Origin: Phymatolithon calcareum
Taxonomy: Eukaryota > Rhodophyta > Florideophyceae > Hapalidiales
Direction: 5' to 3'
NCBI GenBank assembly: GCA_977006965.1
Contig: OZ345375.1
Coordinates: forward strand, 2,170,001 to 2,234,000
Length of the DNA stretch: 64,000 bases
Shown: positions 21,115 to 30,380 of the stretch, piece by piece
Numbering within the stretch: the stretch's first letter is position 1
Layout of the letters: the number at the start of each line of letters is the position of its first letter
Notes under the pieces: generated by a model
The model's database searches: none
What the model saw: only the letters and a program-made list of their open reading frames with translations
Told to the model about the DNA's origin: nothing
Translations under genes and position numbers: made by a program

Positions 21115-21257
21115 TGTTCGTCACATAGACACTAGCAGCTGTTTTTTTGCGACGAAGTCGAAACGAATTCAATTGCAAAAATCGTTGAAAGTGTTGCAAA
21201 AACAGATATTTTATCATATCTGTAGCTGTGAGTTTTTCGAACGTTTTAATTCAAGTA

Positions 21258-21815
21258 GGACTATCATAGTACAGTCGATCCTCGATTTTTGCATCTCCGA
21301 TTTTTGAATATCCTCGATTTTTTGAATACAGAATGCCTATCCCAGGTCGGTTTCGCCTTAAATTTTAACGAAAATAAAGGATTACTGAATACTCGAATAT
21401 AGAATATCTAAACTCATAGCTTCAAACCGAAAGACTATTTTTTGATTATTTTTAGGCCTCCTGTATTCAACGTCCACGATTGGGGATTTTCTGTGAGAGG
21501 AGTCCCTTGGGCAACTTGGAGCACGTGAACAATTGCGATGTCCGGCTCAGCCGGGAAATGCTCAATGACGCTGTTCCGCCTACAAATATCGGCTGGATTC
21601 CCAATGTGGTACAGCACAGCTTCTTCAAAGTTGACATAAATTGTAATCCTGAGCTGTAATTTTCTTAATTTCGCTATGATATGACTTCGATACGTGAATA
21701 ACCTCGATTTTTGAATATCAGGATAGCTGACATTGCCTATGCAAAAATCGAGGATCGACTGTAGCCATGAAGCATTACAGTATTAAATAATGCTTCAAGA
21801 CTACTATGATAGTCC
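21258..21815. repeat. 14-bp inverted repeat surrounding the pogo-type MITE
   Basis: GGACTATCATAGTA at 21258..21271 is matched by its exact complement at 21802..21815. The MITE inserted into the last TA of the left arm, so this is an older hairpin or element split by a later insertion. Confidence 0.7.
21272..21761. mobile_element. pogo/Tigger-type MITE with TA target duplication
   Basis: A 490-bp element with perfect 23-bp terminal inverted repeats (21272..21294 and 21739..21761) starting CAGTCGATCCTCGATTTTTG. It is flanked on both sides by TA (21270..21271 and 21762..21763), the Tc1/mariner/pogo target. CAG...CCTCG termini are characteristic of pogo-class elements. Further CTCGATTTTTGAATA motifs repeat inside near both ends. 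No transposase is present, only a 61-codon minus-strand frame of unknown origin, so it is non-autonomous. Confidence 0.88.
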
Positions 21816-22133
21816 GATAGTCCTCAAATTTTGAGGTTGCCTTCCCCCCTTCATAGCATGTTCGAAGGGAATGTTGCAGTCATCGATTACTACAGTAGAT
21901 CCTTGTGGCAGATTGATCACAACGTACTGATTTACTACACACATCAAGATCTCAACCTTGAATGGTGAGTCCCATGTCACTGTGCACCGACGCAAATCAC
22001 AACTTCTGTAATTTGGGCAGCAAGTTTGCAGCGAACGACAGAACTTTCACGCCTATGCTTCTTCCCTGGCACAGCCCCGTACAATCCGAAAGCGACATTT
22101 CGGTCGAGGAGCGGTCTTTCACAGACGCAAGCA

Positions 22134-22382
22134 TCAGCATCTGCATAAACGCGTTATGCCTTTTTCCTCCAATTCACACCGCTTTTCCTCAACGGCGGCC
22201 GCTTCTTTCCTTCGCTCACGCTCTTCTTCGCGTTCTCGCATACGCTGTTCTCTCTCCTCATCGCGGCGAGCGGCATATTGAACCAGATGCATCTTGAGGG
22301 TCTCCATGATCTCAATTGTACCAGTGCCGAGGAATACTGTACGCTTCCGTATTAGTGGGCGCGGCGATGGAATGGTGGTGTT
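22134..22382 (-). pseudogene. Coiled-coil tail of a transposon-associated protein
   Basis: An open minus-strand stretch reads SPRPLIRKRTVFLGTGTIEI, then a highly charged helix with REREEERERRKE, and stops at 22134. It has an upstream in-frame stop and no start of its own. Such charged C-terminal helices are common in the DNA-binding partner proteins of Harbinger-type transposons. An acidic, serine-containing fragment between 22410 and about 22680 in another frame may be part of the same gene. Confidence 0.45.
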
Positions 22383-22738
22383 TTAGGGCATTCAGAGTGC
22401 CGCACGCACTCAGGTACGGCTCATTTCCTGTTCAGTGGCAGACGTAGGAATCACAGTGGCTCCTCGCTCTTCCGCGTCGGTCCCAGTGCACTGCTCAGGC
22501 TCATCATCCAAATTTCCCAGCGAATATCCGAATTCGCCAGAGCTCTCTGTCCCGAAGTCCAAATCTGAGATGTTCGCACGCAGCGTTATTAATGCTTTGC
22601 TTCCTTTCGCTTTTAAAACGTGCGGAGAAATATTCTGGCCGCCAGTAGGGACTCGTGTGCGGTACTGATCCGAGACTTTTCGGCGCAGTGACTCGACCGT
22701 GCGACTTGACAGCGGGAAGCGACGTCCATGCAAACGTT

Positions 22739-23119
22739 TCACGTTTCCCACTCTCGCACAATGCGAGGCCGAAACCGTAGAACCATAGTACACACTGCAC
22801 TTGTTATTCCGAAAATCATGCATAGAACGACGGTCGAGCGGCGCGAGCGGGACCAGGCCAGAAACAAAGACAGACATTTCAATGTGGTCATGCTTCGGGG
22901 GCGGCCAAGACTAATAATTTCCAATTCACGCGGAGTGTACCGGTTGTACACCGACTCGAACTTAGCAAGTAAATGGCGGAACGCGGAATGATCAAACCCA
23001 GTAAGCGTTATCAGCGCCGGATCCGAGCCCGATCCGAAAAGAGTCATGAGAGCCGACATTGAGGGGTTTTGCAAGGCAATCCGTGGTATGCGCCGCTGAC
23101 GGCGTCTGCGCGCACGCAT
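22739..23119 (-). pseudogene. Harbinger/PIF-like (DDE_4) transposase fragment
   Basis: The minus-strand fragment contains LTGFDHSAFRHLLAKFESVY, then GRPRSMTTLKCLSLFLAWSR and RSTVVLCMIFGITSAVCTMV. This is the helical region upstream of the DDE_4 nuclease core (F..L...F.P....Y...GR.R......L.L.L.W...R.S...L...FG...S). The frame ends at 22739 before any catalytic residues, and what follows is out of frame or unrelated. It is a truncated relic; no terminal repeats were found. Confidence 0.65.
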
Positions 23120-23478
23120 GGATATGTGGTGATGGTAGCGCGTTGCTCCGATGGCGGTTTACGGTTTACGCCAATTTATATTTTCCGGTTGTGTTCATTA
23201 TGCTTCTCTCCATTTTCTTCCGGTTTTTAACCCTGCTCTTTCCTTTCTTTGTGTACGCCGAGCTCTAGTGTGCTCGGCGCTACATCGTCTCTTTGGGTTT
23301 AGCATAGCGTTTGTTCCAGTCAAGCGGACGTATAAAAACTGTAGAACTGGACATGATGTCCATTTCTATAGTTTTTCTAACATCGAATAAATAACTATCG
23401 TTAAATAGCCTTGTGAGAAGTTATATAATGTTATTTTTGAGAGAATCAATCTACTAAACGATCACAAGACTGCATCGA
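23120..23478. other. Spacer between transposon relics and FkbM copy 1
   Basis: AT-rich towards its right end, with no coding potential seen. It is the likely promoter region of the methyltransferase gene. Confidence 0.4.
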
Positions 23479-24582
23479 ATGCGGAGCTACCAGCCCATCG
23501 CAATGATCGGCAAGGTCCTTCGGCGGGCTATAGGATCACGCACAGTGTCCGTGCTCCGCGCCTTTGTGCTCCTCATCCTGGTAATTTTTTCCGGGATTAT
23601 CTGCTCTCTGGTATTCTCTGCGACGCAGACCGTGCGTCTCGATTTCCCTCCGCACACCCTCCAATTTCCGCAAACAGAGCCCGCGTGTGGCGGCGATGCG
23701 GCCTGCTGTGCAAGCCGATTTTCTCCGTCAGAGCGACCGCATGCAATCGCAAATGCAACCTTCATCATGCCGTCCGCCCTTGGCGGTCGATCGATCGCGT
23801 GGCGCATGGCAACTCATCCGAACTCCGACATCGTCTCCTACTGGGTGCGCCGCACGGGAACGTGGGACATAACAAAAACCCATAACCTTCTCACTGCACT
23901 CAACACCCACCCGAAAAGTGGCGCAGTGCTACTGGATATCGGTGCGAATATCGGCTGGTTCACCCTCGCCATTGCCAATGCCGGGTATAACGTCGTTGCG
24001 GTGGAGCCTTTTGCAGAGAATTTAGCTCTTGTGCGTCACTCGCTCTGCCTAGCATCTGACGAGGTGCGTAAACGTGTCACTCTCCTTCCGTATGCATTGG
24101 GCAGCCGCGATGGGATCCGCTGCGAACTTTGGCAGGACGGCACGCACAACCGCAGCGACACATTCACTGTATGTGATGGCGCTGCGACGGCATCCGTAGC
24201 GGCCGCCATGCGTCAGCAAGCGTTTATTAAACTTGGTGTGGCTAATATGCGCCGACTGGATTCGCTGATTCGGAACGGGGAGGCACTTTTAGGTGCCAGT
24301 GTTGTTCCGAAAATCGACGTGCAGGGATATGAACCTTTCGCATTTGAAGGAGCGCAACAATTTCTTGCCAAGTTTAGACCGAGTATTATTTTCTCGGAGT
24401 ACAGTCCCAAGATGATCCGTACCGCGGCACAATCCATGGGCGTGTCTGTGCAAGAGTCGTCTGAGAGACCGAAAATGTTTTTGGACTTTATGGAGAAGGC
24501 GGGATATTCCCATGCGATCGTGGGAACTGGAACGGACCCGTTCTGGGGTCCTATTCATGACGTTGAGTTTAAGCGGAAGTAG
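23479..24582 (+). CDS. FkbM-family methyltransferase, type II membrane protein (copy 1)
   Basis: A 367-residue single-exon protein from ATG 23479. A basic N terminus is followed by a membrane span (about 26-48, FVLLILVIFSGIICSLVF), a short stem, and the motif CGGDAACCASRFSPSERPH. The Rossmann-fold SAM site is LLDIGANIGWFTLAIANAGY, followed by VVAVEPFAEN, whose acidic residue should bind the ribose. The later VPKIDVQGYEPFAFEGAQQF and FSEYSPKMI are standard FkbM motifs. FkbM enzymes O-methylate sugars and polyketides. With a Golgi-type signal anchor, a wall-polysaccharide O-methyltransferase is a reasonable guess. Copies 2 and 3 in this window are close paralogues. Confidence 0.85.
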   Translation: MRSYQPIAMIGKVLRRAIGSRTVSVLRAFVLLILVIFSGIICSLVFSATQTVRLDFPPHTLQFPQTEPACGGDAACCASRFSPSERPHAIANATFIMPSALGGRSIAWRMATHPNSDIVSYWVRRTGTWDITKTHNLLTALNTHPKSGAVLLDIGANIGWFTLAIANAGYNVVAVEPFAENLALVRHSLCLASDEVRKRVTLLPYALGSRDGIRCELWQDGTHNRSDTFTVCDGAATASVAAAMRQQAFIKLGVANMRRLDSLIRNGEALLGASVVPKIDVQGYEPFAFEGAQQFLAKFRPSIIFSEYSPKMIRTAAQSMGVSVQESSERPKMFLDFMEKAGYSHAIVGTGTDPFWGPIHDVEFKRK

Positions 24583-25500
24583 CGTTCTCACTGGAAATGG
24601 CATTGAGAAAAGACAGATTCCTGCGGTCGTTGCTTCCATTCCCTAACGGTCGGGATTGCACCAGTGCAAACATGAAGTTAATGCTTTCCAGGAGACGTGG
24701 TTTCGTATGGCGAAGTCAGTTCTGAGAGGAGGAAGTAGTATCGATAATAATGGCGAGGCTCTCTTTTCCTCTATGTTGCATGATATGGCCCTGCACTTGA
24801 GCCCCCTGACGTATCTATATGCTCCATTCCGACAACTATCACTCTTCGCTCGCGTGGCTTGCCCGCGTGCTTGTGAGAACAGTGACTTTTAAGTAAGTTG
24901 GCAATCATGAATATTAAATTGACAGATAAGACGGCGTCATGCAGGCAGATTCCAGCCTCTACGGTAACGAGTCCTGCAGGATTGATTGCAGCGTCATCAC
25001 TATATTATGTGCTATGGACATTGTTGAAATAGAAACCTCGTCGATGAAATGGGACCAGCACGTTCATTACTGTATGGACATTGTCGAATGTTCTGGGAAC
25101 TCCGGCCTCGAATCGGCAGCAAAGTCGACCTGATCCATGTCTTTGAGATTCAACGCGATTTTAGAGACAAGTTGATCGAAGCCCAGCAGCATATCTTCAG
25201 GTTTCCGTTCTAAAATGGATCGATGATTCCTCAAGCGCCGCATCGGACGCCAAGAGGTCTTGTATTGGTTAATTGAAGCACGCAACCGGCGAGGTCGGAT
25301 GAACTGAACTATGCTTAGTTCTTAGTGCCGTCATTCTCTGCCTTGTCTATTTAAATTAGTGCAGATTTTGAAGTTGGAGATGTCCGCAATAGACTGGAGT
25401 AACCGTTTGCTAATAGATGTGGATTTGGTCGGAGGACCTCTTATTCTGAACACATTTACTGTACAAGTAGCACTTACTCGAGAGCCAATACAGTCCTGGC
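24583..25500. other. Gene-free stretch of about 0.9 kb
   Basis: No recognisable gene. A minus-strand frame around 25067-25285 looks composition-wise like coding sequence but has no domain. A direct repeat of TATGGACATTGT occurs at about 25015 and 25075. Confidence 0.4.
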
Positions 25501-27093
25501 TCACTTCTTCGACCTCTTTCTCGGGGTTGGGGCACCATTGCTCTCCTTAACAACAGCAAGTTCATCCGCGTCAAGAGCGACATATTCCTCTTCGTCCGAT
25601 CCACTGGATTCCCCACTACTATTTCCATCTCCGGAACTCCTTCTTTTCCCACTACCACCGGCGGTAACGGCGTTCGGTGTCGCCGTCGGGTCAAAGTCCT
25701 CGTCCTCGCTCTCCGAGTCATCATTATCATCAACCATTTCCACACGCTGTCTTCCACCGGTACGCCTGAGTTGCTCCGCATTTTCAACAGGGACGTTCTT
25801 GTTGTCGTAGAGAAACTTGAAAATAATATCGAATTCTGTGCGTTCAATATTGGTAAATGAGTACGTCTGTCCCGATGTGGAGAGAGACATAAACAGATCG
25901 AAACGTCGCTCGAGATCCATGCGTCGGAATTCCACAAAGTCGATATCGTCGTAGCGAATGTACGTCGGTGGCTTGTTCACAAAGAAGCAGCATGATTCCA
26001 GGAAGAAAAGGAATCCTTCATACGGCCCAAGAGCAGTACGAACGGCGCTCGCGCCTTTTGTCGTGTGGAATGTCTTCGGTACATGTAGTGGGGTAGTGCT
26101 AAGATTCTTCACAACCTTGGAGAAAATTCGCCAGGTATAGCCCTCTTCCCGCTTTGCCAGTTTACCCTTATATTTCTTCTTGAGTTCTTCTTCATCCATG
26201 TGAAGCACAGCCGACGTGTTCTCCTCGGTATCAAACTGAAACACAATGTGCGGATACATTGTATTTCCCTGCCGAATCGGCGGATCAAGCGACATCACAA
26301 ACGAAACAAGGATATTGTCGGGCTTTGGAAGCAAAAACAGACGAGTAATAGACGAATACAAAATCTTAAAGTCGACTGCCTTCCCACGAAGCTTAATATG
26401 GTTCGGAAACAAATCAACATCGAACCTGCCGCGCGGCACAATAACTCCCATCTGGTTAAACGAGCATATGCTCTCACCAGCAAATGCACTCGTATCCGCA
26501 CGCGCCTTGATTTTGTCATGTACATTCTCCGCCTCATTGTCATCCGGAACGAAGAAACGGACCTCCACCAACTCCTCATCGAGTTTACCGGCAGTGTCAT
26601 CAACGTGCAAATCGACGGCAATTTCATTCTGATTCGGAAGTTGAACATTACTGACCATTCCTAGTGGAAGATCGAACGCGTCCTCCAGCACTGTGCCACC
26701 GCCAGCCTTGAAAACGAGCGATGCAGCACCGCCGTCGGTAACGCTGAGTTGACCCCATGACCAGCCGCGAACGGCTTGTGGAGCGACGGTTAGTTCCGCA
26801 CCGACTGCTTCGCTAAGAAATGCCTTGAGTTCAGCAAAGTCACTTGGTCGGAAACCTTCAAATTTGACATAACTTCCACCACGTCGCGAAATCTTGATCT
26901 GCTGCCCGCGGCCACCACGCAGCCAGTCCAGGGAGTGAACCTCGGCACTGGTGATGGTAATTACACGCCCGCTTTCTCGCGCCTTCCACGCAAAACCAGT
27001 TTGGCTGATTTTCAATGTCCCTTGGCCACTACTCTGACCGGCGAGTGAAATACTGCCGTACGTGCGCGCGGGCTCTGCGACCGCGGCAGACAT
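25501..27093 (-). CDS. SSRP1: FACT complex subunit SSRP1/POB3, without HMG box
   Basis: A 530-residue single-exon protein with ATG at 27093. It follows SSRP1 from end to end: the N-terminal PH-like dimerisation domain (GTLKISQTGFAWKARESGR, KFEGFRPSDFAELKAFL), the structure-specific recognition domain (FFVPDDNEAENVHDKIKARA, GRFDVDLFPNHIKLRGKAVD, ITRLFLLPKPDNILVSFV), and the middle tandem PH domains (YTWRIFSKVVKNLS, EGFLFFLESCCFFVNKPPTY). It ends with an acidic tail (DDNDDSESEDEDFDP) and a basic KRSKK. FACT moves histones H2A-H2B during transcription and replication. There is no HMG box, so it has the yeast Pob3-like layout rather than the animal and plant one. Confidence 0.95.
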   Translation of the reverse strand: MSAAVAEPARTYGSISLAGQSSGQGTLKISQTGFAWKARESGRVITITSAEVHSLDWLRGGRGQQIKISRRGGSYVKFEGFRPSDFAELKAFLSEAVGAELTVAPQAVRGWSWGQLSVTDGGAASLVFKAGGGTVLEDAFDLPLGMVSNVQLPNQNEIAVDLHVDDTAGKLDEELVEVRFFVPDDNEAENVHDKIKARADTSAFAGESICSFNQMGVIVPRGRFDVDLFPNHIKLRGKAVDFKILYSSITRLFLLPKPDNILVSFVMSLDPPIRQGNTMYPHIVFQFDTEENTSAVLHMDEEELKKKYKGKLAKREEGYTWRIFSKVVKNLSTTPLHVPKTFHTTKGASAVRTALGPYEGFLFFLESCCFFVNKPPTYIRYDDIDFVEFRRMDLERRFDLFMSLSTSGQTYSFTNIERTEFDIIFKFLYDNKNVPVENAEQLRRTGGRQRVEMVDDNDDSESEDEDFDPTATPNAVTAGGSGKRRSSGDGNSSGESSGSDEEEYVALDADELAVVKESNGAPTPRKRSKK

Positions 27094-27824
27094 GGCGGAG
27101 GCTTTGTGTCCAAGCGATTTCCTGCGTTTCGGTCCGGTCTTGCTCTAGATCAGAACGATACGGGTGGGAAAGTATTTCCTATGAGCGCAGTCGCGGGAGA
27201 CACAGTGTCTAAACGAGGGTGCCAAGGTCTCACCAAGACAACCTACAGATCTTCTTCAAAACTTGTCGCCGTTGATTCGTTGATTCGCACAACTCATACT
27301 CGTTCTTTTTTTCGCGGGAAAACTCAACCATCATACTCATGCTTACAGTTTTTATGCACGTTGCAACAATTGTCCTTCCCGGACAACTCGAGGAACATAG
27401 TACTCAAATTTGAAGCATCAATGCTTATCAGTCTCAACGCCTCTCTTCTTAGCTTTCAGATGCTCTTCCTTCCAAATGCCGGAAGCTCGATCTTGTTGAG
27501 AAGTGATATGCTTAGACATTCTTCACAAAACCGGATCCGCTGAAACTCTCCAATGGACCCCTTCTGTATTTGGAAATCAGTACATCTAACTTTTCGTAGT
27601 CTACAACTAGTAGTACCTGCACAAACATGCACCAATACCGGGTGCGACAAAAATACTCGAACTTTACGACAGGCCATTAGGTCTGCCGTTCCCACAAAGC
27701 AAGACAACTTCATATAGTATAACAGTTCCGTCCAGCCCCACACCGACAACACAACAGAGATAGCAAGATCGGAAGCCGAATTGCTCAAGGAGGTGGAGAG
27801 ACGCATACATCACATTTTGCCTTT
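27094..27824. other. Spacer between SSRP1 and the HSP110 gene
   Basis: It contains the SSRP1 promoter side and the 3' region of the chaperone gene. No gene is seen. Confidence 0.4.
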
Positions 27825-30380
27825 TTACTTATTCGGTTGCTCTGCATCCACCTCCATCTTGTCGCCCTCCTTCGCCTCGGCTGCCGCATCGGCCACCGGT
27901 GTTTCCTTCGCATTCGGCTCTCCCGTCTCCGTTGCTGATTCGGCCTTGGGGGCGGGCTCCTCAATCTTTGGTTCCGGCTTCGGAGTTTTTTCGATCGGTC
28001 CGCAGAGCTTGTCTACCGCTTCACGCTTCGCCTGGATGTCGCTGCATTTCAGCACCGGATCCACGTCCTTTGCCAGGCCAGCTTGCTTAGCAATCTCTCC
28101 CTTCAGCCACAGAGCTGCCTCCTCGACACACTTGAGTACTTTTTCCTTCTCCTCCTGGGGAATGTGCGCGTATTGTTCGAGATCCGGTACTGCCATTTTC
28201 TTGTACGACTCGATAGTCGCGTTCAGAAGATTTATATGGACCGGTCGCTCTTCATCTTCCTTCTTCCTCGACAGCAGAGGAGAGGCCTTCGTAACAAGCT
28301 CCGACCTCTTGGTGACAAACAGACTCTTATTGGCTTCATCCCCTTCCTCGGAATAGATCCAGTTTTCAATCGCATCAAGGTCAGTCTTCAATTGTGCACG
28401 TACATCAGCAGGACCGTATGGCGCAAGATCGCCGTAATCACCAACTCGGCTCCGAAGGTCATAGACGTATGCCTCAAGAGCGTTCATTGCTTCCGATCGT
28501 TCCTTGATATAACGATCATTCGCTTTCATCTTCGCCTCTTTTTCTGTAGCCTGCTTGACGTCTTCTTCAGACAATGTCGCCTCAGGGCCCATGACGACAG
28601 TGAATGGCACGTTCACACTTTTCATCTTCTTCACCATACGCTTCTCAATCTTTGTCTCGGTCTCCATGGGCACAGGTGCATCAGCGTTTGCTTTCTCAGA
28701 TTTATCCGCAGATTTTGCCTCGCCATTGGAATCCCCATTTGCTGGAGCATTAGGAGTTCCGTTGGGAACGGGGACATCATTCATAGGGGTGTCAGCAGCC
28801 GCAGACTCGGCCGGCTTCTTTTCCACCTTCACCTTAATCTCCTCCTCCTCCTCCACTTGTTTGTTATGCGTAACGCCAATCACTTCGCAAATTCCGTCAG
28901 CGCTCAAGCGGATTTTTGCCTTCACTTTTCCCTCGGTGTCCTCCGGAGCATCAATGGCGTAACTGCAGAGAAGTTCTGCGGTCTCACCTTGAGAAAGAGC
29001 GGAAACATCGCTATACTTCACATTAAGAGTAAGTTTTCCGCGAGGGTTGAAGGACATCGCCTTCACACAAGGCAACGAGTTGTACTTGTCCACCAACTGC
29101 ATTGTTTCGAATCCTTCAGATTTCGCAAAAACTTTCTCCGCCTTGAGCGCGAAGGGGGTGACATCACCGACCTTGTAGTCACGCACTTTGAAAGCCGGGG
29201 AAAGCATGGCAGACATAAGGGCACATCCGCGGGCTATACATTCATCCATATTCAGGGTGGTACGTAGAGGAGCTCCCAAAGGTTTAAACATCTCCTCTAT
29301 AACAGCCTTGACAGAAGGGACGCGGGTGCTGGCACCGACGATTTCAACGGCAAACAAAGTTTCATCCTTCTCCAAACCGGCATCTTCAATGGCCTTTCGA
29401 CACAAATCTCGCAATCTATCCAGAAGAGGTGCGGCAAGTGCCTCTAGGTCGGACCGTACCATCTTTCCCTTGACGTCAATATCATTCATGAGACATTCGA
29501 TGTTAATATAAGCTTCAGAATTGGCGCTCAACATGCGCTTGAGTTTCTCGCATTCCTTGTAAATGCGAAGCTTCGGCCTTGGCTTTGAAAGGGCATCAAT
29601 ACCCTTCTCCGCCTTCCATTCAGCGGCAAACTTATTCACAAGCAGGTCGTCGATATTTCGACCACCCAAATTGGCATCAAAAGCGGTAGCCAGTATGTCG
29701 CATCGAGTTTTCGTGAACGCCGCAATAGTGACCGACGCACTCGCCTCGCCCATGTCGACAAACGCAACCTTAATCGGCTCAGTGTCCGGCAGCTCCTTTG
29801 TCCTAAAAATGCCATAGGAGAGCGCGATAGCAGCATGCTCATTAATGATTCTCAGCACGTTGATATTGGCAATGCTTGCCGCATCGAGAATTGCACGGCG
29901 CTGCGACTCAGAGTAATATCCAGGTACAGAGATGACGCAATCGCTTACAGGGGCCTTGTATTCATTCGAGGCCGTTTCCATAAGCTTTGAGAAGAGCATT
30001 GCAGCGATGGCCTGGTACGAAAAGACCACAGGCTGTTCGACGCCAGGGTCCTCGCCCGCCTCATAACGAACCTGCACTGCAGCACCGCCACCACGCAGAT
30101 GAGGAACGACGGGGCAAGTGAGACGCGCTGCTTCCGCGATGGCGAAGGGAGTGTCAGCACTGACACCGAGTAGACGCTGAATGCCGCCAACGGTAGACTT
30201 GTGGAGCTGGGCGGCAAAGTTGGCCGCTGACTCCCCTAGGTGCCTCTCTTCGGAACCGAAAGAGACCATGGATGGGGTGGAGCGGTTTGAAACTTCATTG
30301 CAACAAATGTCAATTCCACCGCGACGAGCGATCGCGACAACAGAACGCTTGTTCCCAAAATCAATTCCCGCACAGGCCAT
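27825..30380 (-). CDS. HSP110-class Hsp70-family chaperone
   Basis: An 851-residue protein. The frame extends to 30419, but the start is set at ATG 30380 because MACAGIDFGNKRSVVAIARR is the true N-terminal ATPase motif. The nucleotide-binding domain spans about 1-385 (NRSTPSMVSFG, ISVPGYYSESQRRAILDAA, FAVEIVGASTRVPSVKAVIE). The substrate-binding beta domain follows, with an expanded acidic and alanine-rich insertion (EEEEEIKVKVEKKP through about residue 590), then a long helical lid domain. The insertion, the divergent linker and the length point to HSP110/SSE, the nucleotide exchange factor of Hsp70, rather than canonical Hsp70. The C terminus KMEVDAEQPNK is not an ER-retention signal, so it is cytosolic. 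Confidence 0.92.
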   Translation of the reverse strand: MACAGIDFGNKRSVVAIARRGGIDICCNEVSNRSTPSMVSFGSEERHLGESAANFAAQLHKSTVGGIQRLLGVSADTPFAIAEAARLTCPVVPHLRGGGAAVQVRYEAGEDPGVEQPVVFSYQAIAAMLFSKLMETASNEYKAPVSDCVISVPGYYSESQRRAILDAASIANINVLRIINEHAAIALSYGIFRTKELPDTEPIKVAFVDMGEASASVTIAAFTKTRCDILATAFDANLGGRNIDDLLVNKFAAEWKAEKGIDALSKPRPKLRIYKECEKLKRMLSANSEAYINIECLMNDIDVKGKMVRSDLEALAAPLLDRLRDLCRKAIEDAGLEKDETLFAVEIVGASTRVPSVKAVIEEMFKPLGAPLRTTLNMDECIARGCALMSAMLSPAFKVRDYKVGDVTPFALKAEKVFAKSEGFETMQLVDKYNSLPCVKAMSFNPRGKLTLNVKYSDVSALSQGETAELLCSYAIDAPEDTEGKVKAKIRLSADGICEVIGVTHNKQVEEEEEIKVKVEKKPAESAAADTPMNDVPVPNGTPNAPANGDSNGEAKSADKSEKANADAPVPMETETKIEKRMVKKMKSVNVPFTVVMGPEATLSEEDVKQATEKEAKMKANDRYIKERSEAMNALEAYVYDLRSRVGDYGDLAPYGPADVRAQLKTDLDAIENWIYSEEGDEANKSLFVTKRSELVTKASPLLSRKKEDEERPVHINLLNATIESYKKMAVPDLEQYAHIPQEEKEKVLKCVEEAALWLKGEIAKQAGLAKDVDPVLKCSDIQAKREAVDKLCGPIEKTPKPEPKIEEPAPKAESATETGEPNAKETPVADAAAEAKEGDKMEVDAEQPNK

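Larger units (their letters stand above)
19480..21138. mobile_element. piggyBac-like DNA transposon, internally deleted and decayed
   Basis: A 1659-bp element is bounded by perfect 20-bp terminal inverted repeats, CTGCTAGTGTCTATGTGACG at 19480..19499 and its complement at 21119..21138. Just inside each end lie two copies of the 14-bp palindrome CCCTCAATTGAGGG. The minus strand between them carries fragments of a piggyBac-type transposase and an upstream protein. A TTAA, the piggyBac target, sits at 19467..19470, about 10 bp outside the left repeat, followed by an A-run that also appears in complement at the right end, so the true ends may be slightly further out. No intact TTAA is seen on the right. 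Too little coding length remains for a complete transposase. Confidence 0.75.
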
